A stretch of DNA of 64,000 nucleotides, from the NCBI RefSeq assembly GCF_004337505.1, contig NZ_SJZI01000046.1, positions 172,736 through 236,735 on the forward strand. Direction: 5' to 3'. Both the position numbers and the translations under genes were made by a program. Of this stretch, positions 46,288 through 56,545 are shown one piece after another. The DNA is from Flaviaestuariibacter flavus (GTDB lineage Bacteria; Bacteroidota; Bacteroidia; Chitinophagales; Chitinophagaceae). Under the pieces are notes generated by a model. It was not told where the DNA came from and did not search any database. It was given only the letters and a program-made list of their open reading frames with translations. Position 1 is the first letter of the stretch, and each line of letters opens with the position of its first letter.

Positions 46288-47162
46288 CAATGCTTCAACG
46301 CACAGGCATGAAACGTATTCTTCATCAGCGCGGCAATGGTCATCGGGCCCACGCCGCCGGGAACGGGGGTGATAAAGGATGCTTTCGGCGCAACCGCGTC
46401 AAAGTCCACATCTCCCGAAATACGATAGCCCTTTTTCTTTGTCGGATCGTCAACACGGGTGATGCCTACGTCGATGACTACGGCACCTTCTTTCACCATA
46501 TCGGCCTTTACGAAACCGGGGCGTCCGAGTGCCGCGATGACGATGTCGGCGGAGCGGCAGATCTCGCTGAGGTTGACCGTATGCGAATGGCAGATCGTAA
46601 CCGTGGCATTGCCCTGCGGGCCTGCGGCGCTGAGCAGGATACTCATCGGGCGGCCAACGATATTGCTGCGCCCGATCACAACGGCATGTTTGCCCTTTGT
46701 TTCAATCTTGTAATGCGCCAGCAGCAGCATGATGCCGTAAGGCGTCGCCGGGATGAAGGTGGGTTGCCCCAATACCAGCTTGCCCACCGTGCTCGGGTGA
46801 AAGCCGTCCACGTCCTTCGCGGGGTCGATGGCATTGATAATTTCTTCGGAGGAGATATGTGCCGGCAGCGGCAGTTGCACCAGGATGCCGTCGACATCAG
46901 GATCGCCGTTGAGCTCGCGGATCGTTTCGAAGAGCCGGAAGGAAGTGACACTTTCCTCGAAGCGGATGAGCGTCGACTTAAAGCCTACTTCCTCGCAGGC
47001 TTTGACCTTGGCGGCAACATAGGTTTCGGAGGCACCGTTGTTGCCAACCAGTATGGCAACCAGGTGGGGAACTTCGCGGCCGTTGGCGGCCAGTTGCGCT
47101 ACTTCTATTTTAAGCGAATCTTTGATGGCCTGGGCTGCTTCTTTCCCGTTCAGGATCTGCAT
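46287..47162 (-). CDS. folD: Methylenetetrahydrofolate dehydrogenase/cyclohydrolase
   Basis: The 291-residue bifunctional enzyme interconverts methylene-, methenyl- and formyl-tetrahydrofolate. It shows SETYVAAKVKAC with the catalytic lysine, VDGILVQLPLP, the nucleotide-binding VIGRSNIVGRPM and the C-terminal TPVPGGVGPMT. The start at 47162 (MQILNGKEAAQ) fits the family and is backed by a TACCTTTG box four bases upstream. The 17 codons before it are not supported. Confidence 0.96.
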   Translation of the reverse strand: MQILNGKEAAQAIKDSLKIEVAQLAANGREVPHLVAILVGNNGASETYVAAKVKACEEVGFKSTLIRFEESVTSFRLFETIRELNGDPDVDGILVQLPLPAHISSEEIINAIDPAKDVDGFHPSTVGKLVLGQPTFIPATPYGIMLLLAHYKIETKGKHAVVIGRSNIVGRPMSILLSAAGPQGNATVTICHSHTVNLSEICRSADIVIAALGRPGFVKADMVKEGAVVIDVGITRVDDPTKKKGYRISGDVDFDAVAPKASFITPVPGGVGPMTIAALMKNTFHACALKH

Positions 47163-47166
47163 GCGC

Positions 47167-47174
47167 CAAAGGTA
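47167..47174 (-). promoter_or_regulatory. folD -7 box, four bases from the ATG
   Basis: TACCTTTG on the minus strand is an exact TAnnTTTG match. Confidence 0.6.
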
Positions 47175-47249
47175 AAATCCCACCAAATGATGGGAAAAAC
47201 ATTTTCTTTTCACGCGGTGGACAAATGAGCTTTGCTGAAACGCAAAACC

Positions 47250-48053
47250 ATGAAATACACCTTTCTTTTTGCCGGCCTCCTGTTTGCCTGCGGCGTGGGC
47301 GCGCAGCCAATGACAGAGCCGCTCAACACACGCCCCGCGCTGCTTTCAGCACTATGCCCTTTCTTCCGCAATGCCTTTTCTTTTTCCGGCAACCCGGCCA
47401 CCCTTGGTGGCGGTGGAAAACTTATGCTCGCTGTTGCCGGTGAGCGGCGCTTTGCGCTGGCTGAGCTCGGCAGCTATGGCCTTGCGGCGCGCCTGCCGCT
47501 GGCGGGTAACGGTATCGGCATCCGGGTGGGACAAGGTGGGGCCGCGGGATGGAGCGCTACCTCTGTGGCGGGCGCTTACGGGATGCAGCTCGGTACGCTG
47601 GCAGCACTCGGTCTGGGCTTCGTCCATACCCGTTCCGGTACACCGGCCCTGAGGTCGGGAAGCAACGCCGTACAGGCCGGCGCCACGATTCGCCTGCGGC
47701 CGCAAGCGCTTTTTGGTTTGTCGGCCACCGAACCCTTGCCACGCACCGGCACCAAGGAGGCTGCCGGCGGAGAGGCACGCTACACCATGGCGCTTGGATG
47801 GGAAGAGCCGGGGCAGTGGATGCTGGGCCTGGAACTCTTCCAGGCGGGCGACCGGCGGCCGGCCTTGAGCGCGGGTTTCCAACTGCTTGCGGGAAAGGTG
47901 CTTCGCTTCGGAGCGGGCATTGACACCTCATTGAGTAGCATGTACGTGGCGGCTGCAGTGCCGCTCGCCGGGATGTTGCTGCAGATTTCGGTTATGGTGC
48001 ACCGTCAGTTAGGCCCAACGCCCGGTCTGTTACTTTCCTATCCTGCACAATAG
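47250..48053 (+). CDS. Predicted outer-membrane beta-barrel protein
   Basis: The 267-residue protein has a signal peptide (MKYTFLFAGLLFACGVGAQ) and a SFSGNPATLGG segment as found near the N-terminus of PorV/PorQ-type barrels. About ten short amphipathic strands rich in Gly and Ala follow. It lies six bases before the next gene, so the two are probably translated together. A PorQ-like role in secretion is only a possibility. The start at 47250 is fixed by the signal peptide. Confidence 0.7.
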   Translation: MKYTFLFAGLLFACGVGAQPMTEPLNTRPALLSALCPFFRNAFSFSGNPATLGGGGKLMLAVAGERRFALAELGSYGLAARLPLAGNGIGIRVGQGGAAGWSATSVAGAYGMQLGTLAALGLGFVHTRSGTPALRSGSNAVQAGATIRLRPQALFGLSATEPLPRTGTKEAAGGEARYTMALGWEEPGQWMLGLELFQAGDRRPALSAGFQLLAGKVLRFGAGIDTSLSSMYVAAAVPLAGMLLQISVMVHRQLGPTPGLLLSYPAQ

Positions 48054-48059
48054 CCAACC

Positions 48060-49997
48060 ATGAAAACACGACTGCTTATCACCTTTTTCCTGGTAAGCCA
48101 GGTTGCAGGCGGCCAGAATACCGATGCGCTTGAGCTGCTCCAGCAGGGCCGCGAGCGGCCACTCGACCCCGAGTCTTTCGGGCAGGAATGGCAATACCGC
48201 CGGCGGCATCCACTGTCGCTTAATTCCGCCAGTGCCGACGAGTTGCTCGCACTCGGCCTGTCGGGGCAACAGGTACAGGCGCTGCTGGCGCACCGCCGCC
48301 AGCTTGGGCCGCTGGTCGCCATCGAGGAGCTCCAGGCCGTGCCTTTTTGGGATGCCGAAACAATCGCGCGGGTACAGCCTTTTGTAACAACAGAGGTCCC
48401 GCAAAGCATCAGTAGCCTGTGGCAGCAGTTGCGCGGCGGCGACCACCAAGCAGTGCTGCGCTGGGGACGCCGTCTGCCCCAGCCTTCCGGTGCGGCCTCC
48501 TGGAGGGGCAGTCCCGACCGGCTGTATGCCCGCTACCGTTACCGCCACCAGGACGGCCTGCGCTGGGGGATCACCGCCGCCAAGGATGCCGGCGAACCGC
48601 TGTTTCGCCGGGGTTCCGGTGTCGATTTCCTTTCCTTTCACCTTGCAGGTACCGGTAAAGGCATGCTGCGGCAATGGTACCTGGGCGACTACCAGGTGAA
48701 CCTGGGGCAGGGGCTCCTCTGCTGGCAGGGGCTTGCTTTCGGGCCGGGTGCCGACCTGTCGCTGCTGAAGCGGCAGGGCCCCGTCCTTACCCCTTTACTT
48801 GCCGGTGATGAGTTTGGCTACTTCCGCGGTGCCGCTGCCGCGCTGCAGCGCGGGCGCTGGGTGCTCCATGTTTTTGGTTCGCGGCGACGCCTCGATGCGC
48901 CCGCCGGTGCCGACAGCAGCGGGGTAGGGGCCCTGCGCACCGGTGGGTATCACCGCACCCCGGCGGAGGAGGCCGCGCAGGGACGCCTCGCGCAATGGGC
49001 CGGCGGCGCGCGGCTGGCGCACGAATGGGACGCGTTCCGCGTGGCCGCGCAGGTGCAGGCCTTGTCCTTTTCAGAAGCCATACTGCCAGCAGGCGAAGCC
49101 TACCGGCGATTTGCGCTCAGCGGGCGCGGATTGACCAGCAGCAGCATCGACTGGAGCGGCACCTGGCGCAACCTGCATTTCTTCGGCGAGTATGCACGTG
49201 GCGGCACGGGCGGCGCGTTGGTGCAGGGGCTCCTGTTCAGTGCCGGCACACAGTGGGACGGTGCCTTGTTGCTACGGCTCTTTGCACCGGGCTATACACA
49301 TATATATGGTGCGCCCGCCGACCACTGGGGGCAGGGAGCCAACGAGCAAGGGCTTTATCTCGGTTTTCAGCTACGGCCGGCACCCGGCTGGCAACTGGCA
49401 ACCTGGGCGGATGGGGCCCGGGCACCCTGGCTGCGCTACCGGCTCGACGGATCGTCGGGGGCATTCGGAGGCGGCTTGCAGGCAACCTGGAAGCCGGAGC
49501 GAAAACTGGAGGCAGACCTGCGGCTTCGCCTGCAGGATGAAGACCGGCCGGCAGAGGGAGCGGAAAAAGGGCTACGGCCGCCGGAGCCGCAACGCCGGGT
49601 GTCCGCCCGCTTTGTGTTGCGCGACGACCGAAGCGCGCAGCTTACCATGCAGGCACGTGCCGAAGCCGTTTGGACCGAAAAAGAGGGAGGCTATCTTTTG
49701 GGTGCCGGATGCAAAGCGCATACAATAAGGTGGGGCAACGTCTCGTTTCGGTTTCTCTTATTTCATACGGACACCTATGACACACGCATTTATGTGGCCG
49801 ACCCTGATGCCGGGGGTGGGGCAGGTATCTTTCCCGTTTATGGACGTGGGTACCGCTATTCTTTATTTTATCAATATCAATTGGGTAGGCGTACACAGGT
49901 GACCCTGTATTATGCCGCTTCACAGGTAGGGGCGGATACTGAAAATGGTCTGCTACCCCGTTCGGAATGGGCACTGCAGATGCGCAGCGGGTTCTGA
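48060..49997 (+). CDS. Exported protein with ComEA-like helix-hairpin-helix and beta-barrel body
   Basis: The 645-residue protein has a signal peptide (ending VAGGQ). A helix-hairpin-helix region like that of ComEA follows (about 50-95: LNSASADELLALGLSGQQ). The long body consists of alternating strands with aromatic ends, such as YRYSLFYQYQLGRRTQVTLYY, and suggests an outer-membrane barrel. Helix-hairpin-helix modules usually bind DNA. A surface or periplasmic DNA role is possible, but the module can also be a protein contact. It is co-directional with the preceding barrel gene. Confidence 0.72.
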   Translation: MKTRLLITFFLVSQVAGGQNTDALELLQQGRERPLDPESFGQEWQYRRRHPLSLNSASADELLALGLSGQQVQALLAHRRQLGPLVAIEELQAVPFWDAETIARVQPFVTTEVPQSISSLWQQLRGGDHQAVLRWGRRLPQPSGAASWRGSPDRLYARYRYRHQDGLRWGITAAKDAGEPLFRRGSGVDFLSFHLAGTGKGMLRQWYLGDYQVNLGQGLLCWQGLAFGPGADLSLLKRQGPVLTPLLAGDEFGYFRGAAAALQRGRWVLHVFGSRRRLDAPAGADSSGVGALRTGGYHRTPAEEAAQGRLAQWAGGARLAHEWDAFRVAAQVQALSFSEAILPAGEAYRRFALSGRGLTSSSIDWSGTWRNLHFFGEYARGGTGGALVQGLLFSAGTQWDGALLLRLFAPGYTHIYGAPADHWGQGANEQGLYLGFQLRPAPGWQLATWADGARAPWLRYRLDGSSGAFGGGLQATWKPERKLEADLRLRLQDEDRPAEGAEKGLRPPEPQRRVSARFVLRDDRSAQLTMQARAEAVWTEKEGGYLLGAGCKAHTIRWGNVSFRFLLFHTDTYDTRIYVADPDAGGGAGIFPVYGRGYRYSLFYQYQLGRRTQVTLYYAASQVGADTENGLLPRSEWALQMRSGF

Positions 49998-50179
49998 AGC
50001 ACGATTTTGTGTTGAAAAGCAACAATTTTTTAAAGACGGAAAAAAATTTTGTTAGAAAAACCATAATTTGGCGCAGCATATCCGCTTGAACTGTTGTCTC
50101 TGCTTCAATAGTTCTCCTCTTGCGGAGCAACGCGATAGAATGTATTTAAGGCTTTTTAACACTTAAAAAACACGTCTCA

Positions 50180-53100
50180 ATGAGAAAAATTGCATCGCTA
50201 CTTACGGTGTCAATGTTCTTCTGTTCATTGGCATTTGGACAGCCTCGTCAGGTGACGGGGACGGTACGGGATGCGAATGGAGCTCCTGTTCCTTTTGCAA
50301 CGGTTACCGAGGCTGGTACCCGCAACGCGGTTACCGCCGATGCGAATGGTAACTTTACCATCCGCGTACCGGAAAACGCCCGCCTGACCATTTCTTCCAC
50401 TGGTTTCACTGCCACTACCGTGGCTGTAACCGACGCTACCAACGTTCTGCTGGCACGCAACGCCAACGCCGGACAGCTGGATGAAGTGGTAGTTACGGCA
50501 CTTGGTATCCGCAAGAAAGCCAAGGAAGTTGGCTACGCCACCTCCCGCGTTAATCCTGACCAGATCACTGCCGGCCGCGCCACCAACATCGGACAGGCCC
50601 TGTCCGGTAAGGTTTCCGGTCTGCAGATTGCCAACACTTCTTCTTCCGTGAACCAGGCGCCCCGCATCACCCTGCGCGGTCTGCGTTCGATCACCGGTGA
50701 CAACACCGCACTGATCGTACTGGACGGTGTTCCGGTTCCCGCAAACACCATCAACTACCTCAACCCGAATGATGTTGAGCGCGTGGACGTGCTGAAAGGC
50801 GGCCAGGCGGCTACCCTCTTCGGATCCGAAGGTGTAAACGGTGCTATCGTTATTACAACCAAGAAAGGCACCGGTCGCCCCGAGATCACGGTAACGCACT
50901 CCAGCAATATCGAATCAGTTGCCTACCTGCCTAAGATGCAGGACGAGTTCGGTTCGGGTTCTGCTTATGGCGGTAACCGCTCTGAGAACTTCAACTCGGT
51001 TGAAAACCAGCAATACGGTGACCGTTACGACGGAAGCATGCGTGGTCTTGGCCGCGTACTTGTCGACGGAAGCCAGCAGGTTGTTCCTTACTCCAACATT
51101 AAGGATGCCCGCAAGCAGCTCTGGAACCGCGGTTATACCGCTCAAACCGATTTCTCCTACCGCGCCGGTGATGCTGCAAGCAACTTCTTTGCTTCGTACC
51201 AGAACCTGCATACCGACGGTATCGTTTACGGCGACAGCTATAACCGTAACGTATTCCGCCTGAATGCCGGCCGCACCTACGGAAAGATCAACGTTGGATT
51301 TGACGCCACCTACACATGGGACAAGTCTGATCGCACGAACTCTGACTTCTACTTCTTCGCACTGAATACCGCTTCGTGGATACCCATCGGTTCTTACCGC
51401 GACTGGCGCAACAACAAGTTCGCCGATCCGAACGGATATTTCAATGACTACTACAACAACCCCTGGTGGGAGAAGGACAATGACCGTTTCACCACGCGTA
51501 ACAACTTCTTCAACGGCAACGTTCGCCTTGTGTTCAAGCCGATCAGCTCTGTTGAAGTAACTGCACGTGTCGGCATTGCCAGCACCAACGGAACAACCGA
51601 AACCTTTGCCAACCGCTTCGATTACACGGAGTATGCAAAGTCGGGCGCTTTCTTTGGCAACTTTAACTCCGACTACCTGTACCTGAACGATCCGGGTCGC
51701 TATGATGCCGCCAACAACCCTGTGAACGGCAGCTTTGGCGAAGGCTTCTCGCGCGGAACGCGTACGACGGCCGACCTGTTCGCTTCGTACCGCAAGGAGT
51801 TCAACAAGATTTCGCTGAGTGCTACCGGTGGCTTTACCGGCCGCGAAAGCCGCAGCGAAACCTTCAACACCAGCACGAATGGTATCCTCACTGCAGGATT
51901 GGTGAACGCGTCCAACGCCGCAACCAGCCAGTTCGTTACCACGAATAGCAATTCTACTACCCGTAAGATCAGTGGATTTGCCGAAGCAACCGTTGGATAC
52001 AACAACTATATCTTCCTGCACGGTTCCTTCCGCCGCGATTACACTTCGGTATTCTATAGCCCCGAGGTTGGATTCAACCAGCCGGCTTACAATACCTACG
52101 GTGGTGACGTTTCCTTCGTAGTTACCGATGCCTTCCCGTCTATCCGGAACCGCGTTCTGGACAACCTGAAGCTCCGTGTATCCTACAACCGTAACGGTAA
52201 TGACAACCTGGGCGCTCAATTGCTGCAAACCACCCTGGTGAACAGCTCGGGCTTCCCCTATAGCGGCCTGGCCGGCTACACCCAGTCGGGTACCCTGGTT
52301 CAGCCCGGAATCCATCCGGAAGTTGTAAAAACGGGTGAAGTAGGTCTTGAAGCTGGTTTCTTCAAGAACCGCGTAACCTTCGAGGCTTCTTACTACAACC
52401 AGCGTTCTAACGAGCAGATCATCCCGATCCAGATCTCGAACGCTTCCGGTTTCCAGAACCTTCGTCTCAACGCCGCCGACCTCAAGAACTGGGGTATGGA
52501 ATTCGACGTGAAGGCCAATGTTTACCGCAACAAGAACTGGTCTGTTTCCGTTAACGGTAACTACAGCCAGAACCACAACGAAGTGGTTGACCTCGCGGGC
52601 GCTAACGTGGACCGTCTGACCCTGCAGAGCACCTCTCACTACTCAGTGGATGCCCAGAAAGGCACGATGTTCCCGTACCTCCGTACCGATGCCTTCATGC
52701 GCGATCCCGAAGGTCACGTAGTTATCGACACCACGAACGGCTGGCCCCGCCTTGGCGCTGACCTCGTTGGACAAGGTACTACCACCCCGATCCACATCCT
52801 TGGTCTCGGCATGAACGTATCGTTCAAGAGCTTTACCCTTATTGCTAACGCCGAATACCGTGGTGGTAACGTGATCTATAACAACCTCGGCTCGCAGATG
52901 AACTTTACCGGTTCCGGTGCGCAGACGACGATTTACGAGCGCCAGGTGTTTGTATGGCCGAACTCGGTTTACCAGGATGCTTCGGGTAAGTATATTACCA
53001 ACACGAACGTTGCTGTATCCAGCCGTTGGGCAACCCACCGTGGCTATGGTGATATCGCCAACCCGAGCGGCTTTGCCAACATTGGTGAGATCCTTGTTTC

Positions 53101-53356
53101 TTCCGGTGCTTTCTGGAAACTGCGTGACGTTTCCCTGGCTTACGAACTGCCGAAGAGCGTGGTTGGCGGCCTCAAAGTGGTACGCGGTATCAACCTGAGC
53201 ATTTGGGCACGTAACCTGGTGACGATCCTGCCGAAGGACAACTGGTGGACTGACCCCGAGCTTTCGAACACTTCGGGTAACTCCCAGGGTGTAAACAACA
53301 CGCTGAACACGCCGCCGACCCGCCAGATTGGTGGTACGCTCCGCGTAAACTTCTAA
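50180..53356 (+). CDS. SusC/RagA TonB-linked outer-membrane transporter
   Basis: The 1058-residue protein has a signal peptide, an N-terminal carboxypeptidase-regulatory-like domain (VTGTVRDANGAPVPFATV, about 25-95), the TonB-box region DEVVVTALGIRK (about 100-111), a plug with ITLRGLRSITGDN and VDVLKGGQAATLFGSEG, and a large barrel ending in TLRVNF. SusC proteins import glycans or peptides handed over by the SusD lipoprotein coded next. No sugar-cleaving enzyme is nearby, so the substrate is unknown. Codon use is more U-ending than in neighbours, which fits high expression. Confidence 0.95.
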   Translation: MRKIASLLTVSMFFCSLAFGQPRQVTGTVRDANGAPVPFATVTEAGTRNAVTADANGNFTIRVPENARLTISSTGFTATTVAVTDATNVLLARNANAGQLDEVVVTALGIRKKAKEVGYATSRVNPDQITAGRATNIGQALSGKVSGLQIANTSSSVNQAPRITLRGLRSITGDNTALIVLDGVPVPANTINYLNPNDVERVDVLKGGQAATLFGSEGVNGAIVITTKKGTGRPEITVTHSSNIESVAYLPKMQDEFGSGSAYGGNRSENFNSVENQQYGDRYDGSMRGLGRVLVDGSQQVVPYSNIKDARKQLWNRGYTAQTDFSYRAGDAASNFFASYQNLHTDGIVYGDSYNRNVFRLNAGRTYGKINVGFDATYTWDKSDRTNSDFYFFALNTASWIPIGSYRDWRNNKFADPNGYFNDYYNNPWWEKDNDRFTTRNNFFNGNVRLVFKPISSVEVTARVGIASTNGTTETFANRFDYTEYAKSGAFFGNFNSDYLYLNDPGRYDAANNPVNGSFGEGFSRGTRTTADLFASYRKEFNKISLSATGGFTGRESRSETFNTSTNGILTAGLVNASNAATSQFVTTNSNSTTRKISGFAEATVGYNNYIFLHGSFRRDYTSVFYSPEVGFNQPAYNTYGGDVSFVVTDAFPSIRNRVLDNLKLRVSYNRNGNDNLGAQLLQTTLVNSSGFPYSGLAGYTQSGTLVQPGIHPEVVKTGEVGLEAGFFKNRVTFEASYYNQRSNEQIIPIQISNASGFQNLRLNAADLKNWGMEFDVKANVYRNKNWSVSVNGNYSQNHNEVVDLAGANVDRLTLQSTSHYSVDAQKGTMFPYLRTDAFMRDPEGHVVIDTTNGWPRLGADLVGQGTTTPIHILGLGMNVSFKSFTLIANAEYRGGNVIYNNLGSQMNFTGSGAQTTIYERQVFVWPNSVYQDASGKYITNTNVAVSSRWATHRGYGDIANPSGFANIGEILVSSGAFWKLRDVSLAYELPKSVVGGLKVVRGINLSIWARNLVTILPKDNWWTDPELSNTSGNSQGVNNTLNTPPTRQIGGTLRVNF

Positions 53357-53388
53357 TCCACTGTCAGAACCTTTAAATTTTCGAAGAA

Positions 53389-54984
53389 ATGAAGCATATC
53401 ATAAAAGGCTCATTCATTTTAGCATCCGCTTTGATGCTCGGCGGATGTAAAAAATTCGTCGACGTCAACCAGAACGTCAACAACCTGACCTCTGCACCGG
53501 CAGAGCAGGTTTTCTCTGGCGCCCTTGGATACACCTATGATGTCCAGGTAAGCACCAACGTTATGATCGTACCGGGAACCTGGGCAGGTATCTATGCCCA
53601 CTCCACTTCCTTTACCGGTGGTGGTACCGAGAAGACTTACGACTTTACGGCTAACAACTTCAACGCTTTCAGCTCCATTTACGACGTACTGAATGATTAC
53701 CAGTATGTAAAGGATAATGCTGACAAGTCCAACTCGTCGGTTCTCCGTGAGCCGGCTGATGTGATGCAGTGCTACCTGTTCCAGATGCTCGTGGATATGT
53801 ACGGCAACGTACCTTACTCCGAAGCGCTGAAGGGCGTGGCGAACACGACTCCGAAATATGATGACCAGAAGGCCATCTATGAGGATCTCGTGAAGCGCCT
53901 GGACAGCTCCATGGCTCGTATGAAGCGTACCACCTGGCCTTCCGAGAACCGCCTGGTTCGTCAAGACGTTCTTTTTGGTCTTGATAAGGATTCCTGGATT
54001 CGTTTCGCCAATACGATCAAGCTGCGTATCCTGCTGCGTCAGTCCTACATCGCCGGTCGCGACGCTTACATCACCACGAACATCAACAACACCATTGCCA
54101 ACGGTTATCTCCAGACAAACGCCGCCGTTCGTCCCGGATATGCCAATACCGCAGGTAAGCTGAACACGTTCTATTCCAACTTCGGATACGACGAAGTAGG
54201 AACGGTGAACTCGAACTACAACTACCGTAAGATGAACGCCGTAATCGTAAACTGGCTTAAAACCAGCATCACGACCACGCCTCCCACGCCTCCGTCTTCA
54301 ACGACTCCGGCTGCCAACTCTTCGGCTGATACGTTCCGCCTCGAGCGCCTCGTAGCTCCGAAGCCGAACTCTGCCGGTGCTCCGAACGATTTCGTGGGTG
54401 TTCCGCTCGGTTCCACCTCTGGTTTCGGTACGGGCGCTACCTCGGCGATCGGACCCTTCGCGATCACTCTCGGCGAAGGCAACCACCCGGGCTTCCTGAT
54501 GCTCGCTGCCGAGTCTTACTTCCTCCAGGCTGAAGCTGCACAGCGCTACTCCATCATGTTCGGTGGAATGGATGCCAAGGCTCTGTACCAAATGGGCGTT
54601 CACTCGCACTTCTGGACAGTTGCTGACCCCTTCAGCGATGGTGCTACGCCCAACGAAGGCGAGGACTATGCTTCGCGCTACCTGGCCCGGACCGGTACCC
54701 GTGCTGACAACATCAACTTCGACTTGTCTGTGAATAAGATCCGTGCAATTCAGATTCAGAAGTGGGTATCGCTGGTACACATCAATGGTCTGGAGGCCTG
54801 GAGCGAATACCGCCGCACCAATGGTACCCCCGAGGTGAACGTGCCGCAGTTGCCGAAGACAATTGGCTCCACTTCGAACCCGGAACCGAATCGTTATCTG
54901 ATCCCGCAGACCGAGCTGAACACGAATTCGGCCAACGCACCGCGTAACGACCGTTTCGCCCGCCTGTTCTGGGACGTTAACTAA
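53389..54984 (+). CDS. SusD/RagB-type nutrient-binding lipoprotein
   Basis: The 531-residue lipoprotein has a lipobox LGGC (Cys at about 20). The helical, TPR-like SusD body is of the SusD-like 2 group, with NVPYSEALKG, SWIRFANTIKLRILLR and a C-terminal NRYLIPQTELNTN. It caps the SusC barrel and binds the substrate outside the cell. It follows susC by 32 bases and precedes a DUF1735 gene. Ligand unknown. Confidence 0.93.
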   Translation: MKHIIKGSFILASALMLGGCKKFVDVNQNVNNLTSAPAEQVFSGALGYTYDVQVSTNVMIVPGTWAGIYAHSTSFTGGGTEKTYDFTANNFNAFSSIYDVLNDYQYVKDNADKSNSSVLREPADVMQCYLFQMLVDMYGNVPYSEALKGVANTTPKYDDQKAIYEDLVKRLDSSMARMKRTTWPSENRLVRQDVLFGLDKDSWIRFANTIKLRILLRQSYIAGRDAYITTNINNTIANGYLQTNAAVRPGYANTAGKLNTFYSNFGYDEVGTVNSNYNYRKMNAVIVNWLKTSITTTPPTPPSSTTPAANSSADTFRLERLVAPKPNSAGAPNDFVGVPLGSTSGFGTGATSAIGPFAITLGEGNHPGFLMLAAESYFLQAEAAQRYSIMFGGMDAKALYQMGVHSHFWTVADPFSDGATPNEGEDYASRYLARTGTRADNINFDLSVNKIRAIQIQKWVSLVHINGLEAWSEYRRTNGTPEVNVPQLPKTIGSTSNPEPNRYLIPQTELNTNSANAPRNDRFARLFWDVN

Positions 54985-55011
54985 TTGCTTACCTTAAATT
55001 CCATTCAAGAA

Positions 55012-56043
55012 ATGAAAATCTTAAAATATAGCGTTTTTGCCCTTGCGGCACTTTCGCTGACATCCTGCCTGAAATCGAAGACCGATTTCGGTGGTACGCT
55101 CAACGACGGGGGCGGTATTGTTAGCTTGATTGCTGAAAAAGGCTATCAGGCAACTACAACTGGTAACCTGGGCCTGACGTATCGCATCGCTACGAACTTC
55201 AACTTCAGCGCTCGCCCGAATGAGGCCGTGAAGTTCTTCACGATCACTGTTTCCCAGCCCCGTGAAGCTAAGCTCAGCGGCCCGATGACGATCAACGTGG
55301 ACATGGCCCCGCTGCCCTCCAACGCAATCCCGGCTCCGGGTACTACGGCTTTCTTCCCCGCTGGTGCGGTGAACGTTCAGCCTGTAACGATCCAGCCGTC
55401 CGACGCGCCCGAAATCAACGTTCCGGTATACTTTACCGTCAACAAAACGCTGCTTGATCCTACGAAGCGCTACGGTGCCCGTTTTACGATCTCCAGCCCC
55501 ACCCAGGGCGTTGTTTCGAAGAACGAAGGTTTTGCAGACGTTTATGTAAACCTGAGCGCAGCGTTCAACAACTCGAACTACACGGGTCGTTATGTTGGTA
55601 CGAACACCATTGTTGACTCTGCAGGTATCTACGGCATCGTTAACAACACGCGCCAGATGCGTCTTTACGAGGGCGATCCTTTTGTTGGCTTTATCCCCAA
55701 CATTATTTCCCCTATTTCCCGCTACGATCTGGCCTTTACGGGGCAGGCGCTCTTCTCCATTCAGGCTCCGAAACTTTCCGAGGGTGGTTTCAGCTACCAG
55801 CTTGTTGCTGCGCAGTATAAGCTCGATGCTACCGGCAAGGTGATCGACGTGATTGACGAAGCCACCGGCCTCAGCCTCAACCCGATCTTCGACAATTCGG
55901 TTCCGAATTCCTTCGTCTACACGGCAAACGATCAGCGCGTGCTGTGGGTTAAGTACAAGATCCGTCTGGATCCTGACAACAACCTGCGCCGCTCGTTTAC
56001 CATCGAAGAAAAGTTCGTATACGACGCGCTCCAGACCTATTAA
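55012..56043 (+). CDS. DUF1735-type surface lipoprotein
   Basis: The 343-residue lipoprotein has a lipobox LTSC and an N-terminal beta-sandwich with VNVQPVTIQPSDAPEINVP, resembling DUF1735/BT_3987-type domains that accompany SusC-SusD pairs as surface binding proteins. The C-terminal half is beta-rich and unassigned. The start at 55012 is set by the signal peptide. It is the last gene of the operon, and a terminator follows. Confidence 0.8.
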   Translation: MKILKYSVFALAALSLTSCLKSKTDFGGTLNDGGGIVSLIAEKGYQATTTGNLGLTYRIATNFNFSARPNEAVKFFTITVSQPREAKLSGPMTINVDMAPLPSNAIPAPGTTAFFPAGAVNVQPVTIQPSDAPEINVPVYFTVNKTLLDPTKRYGARFTISSPTQGVVSKNEGFADVYVNLSAAFNNSNYTGRYVGTNTIVDSAGIYGIVNNTRQMRLYEGDPFVGFIPNIISPISRYDLAFTGQALFSIQAPKLSEGGFSYQLVAAQYKLDATGKVIDVIDEATGLSLNPIFDNSVPNSFVYTANDQRVLWVKYKIRLDPDNNLRRSFTIEEKFVYDALQTY

Positions 56044-56078
56044 TCAGCCCTTGCTGACGTAATATCGTCTTAGCCTTT

Positions 56079-56114
56079 AAAAAGTCCCGGTTGCTTTCCG
56101 CAGCCGGGACTTTT
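56079..56114 (+). terminator. Terminator of the susCD operon
   Basis: AAAAGTCCCGG / CCGGGACTTTT makes the stem, followed by GTTTTC, about 40 bases after the operon stop. Confidence 0.85.
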
Positions 56115-56216
56115 GTTTTCCGGCGCCCCGGGTATTTTCTTTTCCCCGGATTATTGTTGCAGACAGCCGCGTGTTTCTGTATCTTACCTTAGCGGAACTT
56201 CTCAATCATACCAACT

Positions 56217-56528
56217 ATGCAAGAGCAACCAGGGGGAATCAACATCGAAATTTCAGAGGAAATCGCAGAAGGTACGTACGCCAACCTGGCGATCATTACC
56301 CACTCACATGCCGAGTTCGTGATCGACTTCGTCAACGTGATGCCGTCTACACCCAAAAGCAAGGTGAAAGCCCGGATCATCTTTACGCCCCAGCATGCAA
56401 AGCGCTTTATGAAGGCCCTTACCGAAAACCTGCAGCGCTATGAAGCCGCCAACGGAGAGGTCAGAGACCTGGAGGAAGTGCAGGTGCAGGTGCCGCTTAC
56501 CTTCGGCGGGCCCACTGGCCAGGCCTGA
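56217..56528 (+). CDS. DUF3467 protein
   Basis: The 103-residue protein has the DUF3467 pattern: INIEISEEIAEGTYANLAII, HAEFVIDFVNVMP and RIIFTPQHAKRFMKALTENL. It is a small soluble protein of unknown function, common in Bacteroidota and often close to RNA polymerase or stress genes. It precedes a secreted protein by 17 bases. Confidence 0.88.
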   Translation: MQEQPGGINIEISEEIAEGTYANLAIITHSHAEFVIDFVNVMPSTPKSKVKARIIFTPQHAKRFMKALTENLQRYEAANGEVRDLEEVQVQVPLTFGGPTGQA

Positions 56529-56545
56529 ACCAACAACTGTAAACA

